DNA of 36,046 bases. It comes from a virus. The notes beneath the pieces were generated by a model. It was not told the origin of the DNA, ran no database searches, and was given only the letters and a program-made list of their open reading frames with translations. Positions 30,538 through 36,046 of the stretch are shown here, piece by piece (position 1 is the stretch's first letter; each line of letters starts with the position of its first letter). The position numbers were made by a program, and so were the translations under genes. The stretch covers positions 1 to 36,046 of IMG/VR virus record IMGVR_UViG_3300030098_001795. One strand, given 5' to 3'.

Positions 30538-30979
30538 CAATCAATCCGTGCCGGTATCCGTTTGCCCGATCATAGGTCAGCACCTCTTTTCTGGGCTCAT
30601 GCACATAACTGCAATGAATCCAACCGGTGTTGCCGCCCGTGTAACACTCTAATATCAACTGATCGAATGGCAAGTGATCGCGAATCCATTCAGCCAGCTG
30701 CATATTGCTAATGCCCGGTATCTCAAAATCTGCCGCCTGGCCTTTGGCGTGTTGACTGTGAATGTTGCTGCCAACCGCTATGCACAGCTCCGGGCATCGA
30801 TACCCAGAGCTAACTGTAAAAGGTATATTATATGCATCCCGTATAGGCTGTAGGATCTCCGCACACAGCTTCTCCATGTTCTCGATGGCAGAACTATCAG
30901 GCGTGTTGTCAATGCCCTTCCTGAGCGCTGTTTGGCTCTTTACCATCTCAGCCAAGCTAAAGTTTTTGGATAGCTTCAT
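30527..30979 (-). CDS. Endolysin, peptidase M15-type (150 aa)
   Basis: A zinc D-Ala-D-Ala carboxypeptidase/endopeptidase of the M15 type, expected to cut peptidoglycan peptides at lysis. Zinc ligands are visible: His77 and Asp84 in SQHAKGQAADF, and His122 in GWIHCSY. SSGYRCPELCIAVG (57-70) is the usual upstream segment. It has no signal peptide, so a holin is needed; a holin-like gene lies two genes upstream. Its start overlaps the 44-aa gene (ATGA). Confidence 0.88.
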   Translation of the reverse strand: MKLSKNFSLAEMVKSQTALRKGIDNTPDSSAIENMEKLCAEILQPIRDAYNIPFTVSSGYRCPELCIAVGSNIHSQHAKGQAADFEIPGISNMQLAEWIRDHLPFDQLILECYTGGNTGWIHCSYVHEPRKEVLTYDRANGYRHGLIDGS

Positions 30980-31110
30980 CGTTTTTTTCTTTTCGCTTGT
31001 TTAAAATTCTTTTTTGTTGGCGCGCCCTTCTGCCCAGGTTTACGCATTTTTTCGCCGCTGCCAGCTTGGATTCTTTTTCGCTTGGCGTGAATGTTTCTGT
31101 ACAAACTCAT
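30976..31110 (-). CDS. Small basic protein, IHAKRKR family (44 aa)
   Basis: Begins MSLYRNIHAKRKRIQAGSGE and continues KMRKPGQKGAPTKKNFKQAK. The IHAKRKRIxAGSGEKMRKPG block is one I recall as widespread in marine phages, of unknown function. ATGA overlaps on both sides couple it to the holin-like gene and the endolysin. Confidence 0.7.
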   Translation of the reverse strand: MSLYRNIHAKRKRIQAGSGEKMRKPGQKGAPTKKNFKQAKRKKR

Positions 31111-31484
31111 TTACGAAATCCTTTTATGCCGCGTAAACCGAAGCTTGCGCCTATGCTGGCGTACATCGCCCACTGAAACCACTCTGGTGTACGAGAAAGA
31201 GCCGCAAACCCTTCCTCAACATACGGTTGAGTAAACGGGATAAAGCACATGGCAATAATGACAATGAACAGGATAGTCCAAGCTTCATCCTTCCAGCTAT
31301 TGTCACTAGCTTGAGCCATGATCTTTTCCCAGCCAGCTTCATGGGTAGCGGCTACCTTCATCACTTCGGCTTCGGCCTCAGCTTTTGCCTGGGCTACCCT
31401 TCCCTTGGCCTTGGTTGCCTCTACCTTGCTCTCCATCCAAGACCCAGCCAGCGAGGCTATAGGGCCGATTAAAGCCTGTATCAT
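31107..31484 (-). CDS. Holin-like membrane protein (125 aa)
   Basis: The N-terminal ~60 residues form an Ala/Glu/Lys-rich helix (KVEATKAKGRVAQAKAEAEA). After a WKDEAWTILFIVIIAMCFIP hydrophobic span comes a second (WFQWAMYASIGASFGLRGI) and a basic end. This is the pattern of a phage holin family (3TM holin type, from memory). Near the endolysin in the same operon, it would permeabilise the inner membrane at lysis. Confidence 0.75.
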   Translation of the reverse strand: MIQALIGPIASLAGSWMESKVEATKAKGRVAQAKAEAEAEVMKVAATHEAGWEKIMAQASDNSWKDEAWTILFIVIIAMCFIPFTQPYVEEGFAALSRTPEWFQWAMYASIGASFGLRGIKGFRK

Positions 31485-31702
31485 TCACACCTCTCCTTAC
31501 CAGCGCAATCCTCTGGGAAACACTGCGGTATCATAAAATAAAAATCATTGTTTGTGGACTTATGCCACATACCATCAGATCGAAGCCAATTACATTGCTC
31601 AATGGTCATCGGCTGCTGAAGTGCCATTTGACCTATCGGATGATTTGTAACACCATCGCTGCCCCACATGCTAATAACTAAGATATATAATGTTTCTTTC
31701 AT
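31481..31702 (-). CDS. Hypothetical Cys-containing small protein (73 aa)
   Basis: Unrecognised. It has a short hydrophobic N-terminus (KETLYILVISMWG) and four cysteines, three near the C-terminus (QCFPEDCAGKERC). It could be exported, possibly related to lysis by position. ATGA overlaps with both neighbours. Confidence 0.45.
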   Translation of the reverse strand: MKETLYILVISMWGSDGVTNHPIGQMALQQPMTIEQCNWLRSDGMWHKSTNNDFYFMIPQCFPEDCAGKERCE

Positions 31703-31914
31703 TCTTTTGGCGTCCTTGCTTCTTTGCCAAGATAGATACCATACACGCCTGTCATCACGCCCATGATAACAGATACAAATGCAGACTGTTGCGTTGTTGG
31801 ATTTTCAAGATTCATAAACCATTCTGCACAACGCCATGACATAGCAACAGATGCAAGCATTGTAAGCTTGGCTGTAAGATTAAACTGTATGTATCGTTTC
31901 CACCAGTCAGTCAT
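31699..31914 (-). CDS. Small two-span membrane protein (71 aa)
   Basis: Two hydrophobic segments (about residues 15-33, AKLTMLASVAMSWRCAEWF, and 44-62, SAFVSVIMGVMTGVYGIYL) joined by a polar turn. Located in the lysis cluster, it could be a second holin or antiholin. No family recognised. Confidence 0.5.
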   Translation of the reverse strand: MTDWWKRYIQFNLTAKLTMLASVAMSWRCAEWFMNLENPTTQQSAFVSVIMGVMTGVYGIYLGKEARTPKE

Positions 31915-32411
31915 AACACAATATCTTCTGCACTACTCTGTGACACTGTTACAAACAAAAACACAAACAATGCTATTGTGACTGCGATAATAGCGGTGAC
32001 AAGTAGCGTTGCTTTAATCGTTTCTTCAATTTCCTTGGCCCTTCGTGCAGCCTCTCGACGCGCCGCCTTCTGCGCTTCTTTTTGCTCCCTAAGTTTCTGA
32101 TTATGATGAGTGACAATCTCATTCCATGTGTCTGGCCCAAAGCGCAAGTTAATCATAGTTTTGATTTCTTGCATTTGCTCCTGTAATTTTTTAGCCTCAA
32201 GAACTGCATCAATGCTGCTTTGGAACTTGATGTCACCAACACCAGCTTGCTTATTACGCTCCTCATTAAGTTTCTTTTGACAGTCAAACAGTGTGCCGAT
32301 TTGTTGTGAAATATCAGCAACAGATTGAACATCGTTTATACGGGCCTTGATGAAAGCAATCGCATTGGACGCTGCGGTAACAGCAGCTATTGCTGTCGTT
32401 ACTGGCTCCAT
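31911..32411 (-). CDS. Coiled-coil protein with C-terminal membrane anchor (166 aa)
   Basis: N-terminal Ala-rich helix, then charged coiled-coil (QKLREQKEAQKAARREAARR) and one C-terminal span (LLVTAIIAVTIALFVFLFVT). Position next to holin-like genes suggests a membrane-tethered lysis accessory, but the span is at the C-terminus, unlike i-spanins. Function unknown. Starts in the stop of the previous gene (TGATG). Confidence 0.5.
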   Translation of the reverse strand: MEPVTTAIAAVTAASNAIAFIKARINDVQSVADISQQIGTLFDCQKKLNEERNKQAGVGDIKFQSSIDAVLEAKKLQEQMQEIKTMINLRFGPDTWNEIVTHHNQKLREQKEAQKAARREAARRAKEIEETIKATLLVTAIIAVTIALFVFLFVTVSQSSAEDIVL

Positions 32412-32983
32412 CAGATAGCATCAGGCCAATCACTGATTGGTGCATTGCCTGTTGGATTTCCGTCACTATCAACCGGGGTATCGTACAAGGCCATGAATTT
32501 TGCATGAGTTTTTACAGCATTGATTGCTGTTTCAATTTTTGCACATGATGTTCGGACTGCTGCTCGGTAGGTACTTACGTCAGACGGTATAGCTTTGTCA
32601 GTCTCTGCTTTGCGTGTCACATACCAGTCATACGGCGCAAGCAACCCAGCCGCCTCTGCTTTGGCTTGCGCTATAGCCACAGACTTGAGGCCCAGCGTGA
32701 CGATCTGTTTACCATCTGCATTTAATAACGCCTTACCGTCTTCATCAACCTCATTTACATCTGTCAGGCTTTTTGGAATCAATGTGCCATCAGTTTTTCT
32801 GCCATGATAAAACCTATTATCAAACGCAGCCTCTGATGCTGGTGGATTTTCCCAACTAACACCCCAGTTCTTTTTATCAGTATCACTCCAAGCAGATGCC
32901 CAGTTGTATGGGTGCTTGAACCCATTGTCATCAACCCAGCCCCTGCCTTCTCTCAAAGTTTTGCTTTTATACTTCCACGGCAT
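32411..32983 (-). CDS. Fibre-associated / tail-fibre assembly-like protein (190 aa)
   Basis: Follows directly after the fibre gene, where tail-fibre chaperones or tip proteins often lie. N-terminal aromatic-rich portion (WVDDNGFKHPYNWASAWSDT), then KALLNADGKQIVTLGLKSVA, and a helical C-terminus (YDWYVTRKAETDKAIPSDVS, TYRAAVRTSCAKIETAINAV) that resembles the C-terminal part of tail-fibre assembly proteins (YDWYVTRKxE). GGAG lies 6 nt before the ATG. Its first 51 bases recur at 1-51. Confidence 0.6.
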   Translation of the reverse strand: MPWKYKSKTLREGRGWVDDNGFKHPYNWASAWSDTDKKNWGVSWENPPASEAAFDNRFYHGRKTDGTLIPKSLTDVNEVDEDGKALLNADGKQIVTLGLKSVAIAQAKAEAAGLLAPYDWYVTRKAETDKAIPSDVSTYRAAVRTSCAKIETAINAVKTHAKFMALYDTPVDSDGNPTGNAPISDWPDAI

Positions 32984-33040
32984 AATTATCTCCTATCGTG
33001 CATTAGCAAATTTGAATGGGGCTTCGGCAAAGGCGAGGTA
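32933..33040. repeat. Right copy of wrap-around repeat (matches 1-108)
   Basis: Same sequence as the left end, spanning the fibre gene's end and the next gene's start. The offset is 32,932 bp, which gives the genome length for the pass carrying the 822-aa fibre allele. Confidence 0.9.
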
Positions 33041-35590
33041 GATGTATGTTTCACCGTTTGTATTAAAAGTGCCACCAGTGTTTGTAATCTTAACCCCATT
33101 AGAAACAAAATCACCAAAGGTAAAAGGCACTTCAGCAGTGTTATCATTCGGATTTAAAAATAAATTAGAGACATTTTGAGGATTTCTTGCAGCATCTAAT
33201 ATGTGCCAGTTTCGTGAAGCATCTATATCTTTGAGTAAAATAAAAGCTGGTCTAAACCCTGTGTAAATAAAAGGGCCATCTGCATCATTATTGCCGACAT
33301 ATGACCCAACCTTGCTATAGCCCTCAACACTATGAAAACAATACGCTATGTAAGGACTTGTATTTGAATTAACATTGGTTGCACTGCCAACGGTGAAAAC
33401 ATTTGCATCTGGACTGGCTGTAAAAACAACATTGCCCAGACCCACAACAGAGGGTTCCTCAAGACGTAAAATATTCGAACTAGTAAATCCTAGACTAGGT
33501 TCTCCAACCATCCAGCTATCTCCACCATCTAATCGTTTAATAATTAAAAACTCTACCGCAGAGTTGAGACCATGTGGAATTTTTATAGGATTTGCAGTAA
33601 CGCCAGCATATTTTACAATCGAAAATCCTGCTTCTGTATTTGCTGATAAACGAGTAACAGGGATGTCTGGAGAACCACTAAAAGCACCGCTTTTATTTAC
33701 ACCATCAATTTTAACAGATCCTGCTGTTGGTTCTGCACCAGCAGCATTAGTATTATCTGTTGTTGGTGCGCCACCAGCTTTCCAGTTCCAACCTACATAT
33801 GTTCGACTATTATAATATAATTCGCCACTATCAATACTACTCTCTACAAATTGATAACCGCTGCTAGTAACGCTGAATGTCGTACCTGATACTCCGTTTG
33901 CGCCTTCCGCGGAACCATCACTAGACACAAGAAACTTATCAGTTACTGACACGTTACCACGCACAACATCAGTTAAAAAGTGACGCTCTGAATTATTTCT
34001 ATTTTTTATCCAACTCCAGTCAGGAGTGAAAGATATGCTTCCGTGGGTATGAGTGCCATTACTTGATGCTGCTGTGTATAGAATAGTGTCAAAATAATCG
34101 TCAGCTTGGCTGCTTTGTCCGGGGCCGATTGTTATGTCTGGTAAGTTAGATGTGCAAAGAGCCAAAAAACCAGTTGGGACTGCATAGAAAAAATCACCCA
34201 CACCATTTGCATCACTATTACCACCAGCGGTTTTGTTTCCTGCAAAAGTGCTATCCTGACCATAGTTTATTATGCCACCACCAGCACCGCTGCCGCCATA
34301 ACACGACAAGCCAATGCAATATTCTTTGTTAGCGGTAATTGTTTTAGATGGATTAGTCCCTGATGCTGGGTCTCCATCAGCCGCACCTACTCTGTAATAA
34401 GTGTTGTTCCTACCTAAGAAAACTTTACCTGTGTCACAATCAAAAGCAATTTGGTAAATGTCACCAGTTGAGCCTGTTATGCTTGATGCCAATACGCCTG
34501 TGCCGCTTTGTTGCCTAATGCTTAAATTACCAGCAGAGTTATTCAAAATTGCACAAGCATCAGCAGAAGCATTATACAACATTGTTGTTAAATGATTTGC
34601 ATTTCTATCGTCTGGTGTTGGTATTTCAGATATGCCAAACTCTAAATCATCTGCACGAGGAAGCACAGCGTAGCACTCAAAATACCACTTGCCTGATGTT
34701 GGTATGTTCATTGTGCTATACGCTTGATGCGATGAAGATGTATTAGTCGTAGTAGATTTCAAGTTACCTTCAGCAAGTGTAATGTTACTACTGACTTGCA
34801 ACGGATTTAACGTAGGAAAATTATTAGTCGGACTGTCAGGTACGATATCAGTTGCGGCTAGATTGTATGCGTCAAAATCATTACTGCCAGCTTGGTCTGC
34901 AAAAACATCAGGGTCTGAGACATTATCAGTAAAACTAGATGTAGAAAAATCAAGATGGAATCCGTTTGTGCCATATGAGCCGGTGTATTGTTTTGGAATC
35001 CAGACACCATCTTTCGTTTCACCGAAAGTGTCTGGGCCATAACTTGTGCCGTCAACAAAATTTACTTCAGCCATATAACCATGAAAATTTCTTGAAGAGC
35101 CAGTGCTATAACCACCCATCTGGTGATCGTTGCCAGATTGATTTATTGTTGAATCAATATCTTGGTTGACATGTTGCTGTCCACTAAAAGATGTTATCTG
35201 TGTTCCATTGACATATATACGACTTCTATCGGCAGCCGTTGCTTGTGTCGTGTCTACTCGCCAGACAAAATGATACCAAGCCGCACAATCACGGAAGACT
35301 TGACTTGACGTTTTTTGTTTAGCTGATAGTTGAACATAAAGCGTATCATCACTGTTAAATCTAAAAGTGCTATAAGAACTTGATCTACCGTCTGTGAATA
35401 AAACCTGTTGACTACCTAAACTTGCTCTTTTGACCCAAGCACTCCAAGTCCATGTTTTCATATTACTTGAACTGGTTATATCGCGTTTTAAATACGCATT
35501 ATCGCTGTCATTAAAACGCAAAGACTGGTTAATCGTGTGTGGGTAAAACCCAGTGCTAGGGTTTGTGAACCATTTATCTGGACTAAACAT
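32993..35590 (-). CDS. Tail fibre / receptor-binding protein, allele B (865 aa)
   Basis: Second version of the fibre. The first ~27 residues and last ~20 nearly equal those of the 822-aa allele. The LamG-like domain is still recognisable but divergent (TWTWSAWVKRASLGSQQVLF, AWYHFVWRVDTTQATAADRS, RIYVNGTQIT). The SPRY-like middle (GKWYFECYAVLP, IAFDCDTGKVFLGRNNTYYR) and the C-terminal Trp/Gly segments (FTPDWSWIKNRNNSERHF, GFRPAFILLKDID) match only in part. An extra PTAGSVKIDGVNKSGAF segment is present. Both alleles are intact, consistent with selection for different host receptors. Confidence 0.75.
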   Translation of the reverse strand: MFSPDKWFTNPSTGFYPHTINQSLRFNDSDNAYLKRDITSSSNMKTWTWSAWVKRASLGSQQVLFTDGRSSSYSTFRFNSDDTLYVQLSAKQKTSSQVFRDCAAWYHFVWRVDTTQATAADRSRIYVNGTQITSFSGQQHVNQDIDSTINQSGNDHQMGGYSTGSSRNFHGYMAEVNFVDGTSYGPDTFGETKDGVWIPKQYTGSYGTNGFHLDFSTSSFTDNVSDPDVFADQAGSNDFDAYNLAATDIVPDSPTNNFPTLNPLQVSSNITLAEGNLKSTTTNTSSSHQAYSTMNIPTSGKWYFECYAVLPRADDLEFGISEIPTPDDRNANHLTTMLYNASADACAILNNSAGNLSIRQQSGTGVLASSITGSTGDIYQIAFDCDTGKVFLGRNNTYYRVGAADGDPASGTNPSKTITANKEYCIGLSCYGGSGAGGGIINYGQDSTFAGNKTAGGNSDANGVGDFFYAVPTGFLALCTSNLPDITIGPGQSSQADDYFDTILYTAASSNGTHTHGSISFTPDWSWIKNRNNSERHFLTDVVRGNVSVTDKFLVSSDGSAEGANGVSGTTFSVTSSGYQFVESSIDSGELYYNSRTYVGWNWKAGGAPTTDNTNAAGAEPTAGSVKIDGVNKSGAFSGSPDIPVTRLSANTEAGFSIVKYAGVTANPIKIPHGLNSAVEFLIIKRLDGGDSWMVGEPSLGFTSSNILRLEEPSVVGLGNVVFTASPDANVFTVGSATNVNSNTSPYIAYCFHSVEGYSKVGSYVGNNDADGPFIYTGFRPAFILLKDIDASRNWHILDAARNPQNVSNLFLNPNDNTAEVPFTFGDFVSNGVKITNTGGTFNTNGETYIYLAFAEAPFKFANAR

Positions 35591-36046
35591 TATGCAAACG
35601 CCAGTTGTGCTGCGCCAAGTAAAATACTGTTATCTGCTTTGACAACGTAAGGCAAAACATCATAAGCGTTGTTTGCAGATGACAGAGTAATACCACCAGC
35701 CGCAGGGCTTTCGTAATCACCATGCAGTGACAGTGTTGCAGCAGAACCACTTGATGGTTGAATAAGTATTATAACACCTGTTTGCCCAATCTGACTGGCT
35801 TCAGTAGTTGGCGCAGCAAGAGTGTTAGAACCAGAAGCTAGTGTAATTATAAAGTTTTGATATGTATCAAAATCAAGCACACCACTAGTTGCTGACAGTG
35901 CATCTGTATATGTGCTTGGTACTTGCGCTTTTAAAAAGGTGCTTTGTGCATTTGTGCTTACAAGTGTGCCGTCACCGCCAGCCGGTAGCGTCAATGTATT
36001 AGTTACACTAGCAGAGTGTGGCTGTGGCTGTATAGTCTGTGCGTGT
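35500..36046. repeat. Right-end copy of wrap-around repeat (matches ~2440-3070)
   Basis: The fibre 5' end and the last part of the upstream fibre-base gene repeat the inner copy. Aligning the fibre starts (2529 and 35590) gives an offset of 33,061 bp, slightly different from the left repeat because the fibre alleles differ in length. Confidence 0.85.
35590..36046 (-). CDS. Partial C-terminus of gp17-like fibre base protein (second copy)
   Basis: The open frame runs off the right edge; reading inward it begins HAQTIQPQPHSASVTNTL and then follows the 455-aa protein closely (STFLKAQVPSTYTDALSATS, GQTGVIILIQPSSG). It lacks a 27-residue segment (VATQTLTNKSIAASQLTGLA and the next seven residues) present in the other copy, and differs at scattered positions. 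The apparent start codon at 35994 is an internal TTG, not a real start. Confidence 0.85.
   Translation of the reverse strand, partial: HAQTIQPQPHSASVTNTLTLPAGGDGTLVSTNAQSTFLKAQVPSTYTDALSATSGVLDFDTYQNFIITLASGSNTLAAPTTEASQIGQTGVIILIQPSSGSAATLSLHGDYESPAAGGITLSSANNAYDVLPYVVKADNSILLGAAQLAFA

Noticed and set aside
35590-35994. A separate 134-aa gene starting at 35994
   Set aside because: The start is an internal TTG; the frame stays open to the window edge and aligns with the interior of the 455-aa protein.
1-36046. tRNA genes, CRISPR arrays, insertion sequences, integrase or attachment sites
   Set aside because: Reading both strands I found no cloverleaf-like sequence, repeat-spacer array, transposase or integrase; a tool search (tRNAscan-SE, CRISPR finder) would be needed to exclude small cases.

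Overview
The window is the genome of a short-tailed, double-stranded DNA phage, probably from an uncultured marine bacterium. The virion genes follow the T7 order (portal, scaffold, capsid, gp11- and gp12-like tail tube, gp13/14-like and very large internal proteins, gp17-like fibre), but both terminase genes sit upstream of the portal. The small lysine-rich proteins and the LamG/SPRY-type fibre resemble proteins I recall from marine viral collections. I see no RNA polymerase, DNA polymerase, primase, helicase or integrase, so replication and transcription probably rely on the host.

Layout. A Cro-like repressor gene (26266-26520, minus) faces a short plus-strand operon (26568-29116) across a 47-bp control region. 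The plus operon holds a PD-(D/E)XK exonuclease, a 38-residue membrane peptide, a winged-helix protein, a probable ssDNA-annealing protein and two unknowns. It ends at a bidirectional terminator (29099-29130). Leftward from 26520 runs one long minus-strand operon: VRR-NUC nuclease, zinc protein, cytosine methyltransferase, a PAPS-reductase-like remnant, three small proteins, TerS, TerL, two small proteins, portal, scaffold, capsid, tail tube, internal virion proteins and fibres. The operon continues, across the contig ends, into 32983-29433: fibre-associated protein, membrane and holin-like genes, M15 endolysin and a chain of tiny basic proteins. An isolated minus-strand gene (29143-29358) has its own promoter and operator-like dyad.

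The contig ends match each other: 1-108 repeats 32933-33040, and about 2440-3070 repeats about 35500-36046. The window is therefore one full turn (about 33 kb) plus about 3.1 kb of a circular or concatemeric genome. The two passes carry different fibre alleles (822 and 865 residues) with near-identical ends.

Three observations stand out. (1) The major capsid gene is interrupted by a 202-nt group I intron (17023-17224). P1-P9 and P10 can all be drawn, and removing the intron restores a continuous 287-residue capsid protein. (2) The cytosine methyltransferase gene contains an 828-bp second reading frame on the same strand with its own Shine-Dalgarno and GTG start; it encodes a protein-like product with two WPTPTA motifs. 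(3) The receptor-binding fibre exists as two alleles at the wrap point. Shared intergenic motifs (a TGACG dyad and a 15-nt G-rich element) are candidate control sites. Everything here was read by eye; family names are from memory and no searches were run.
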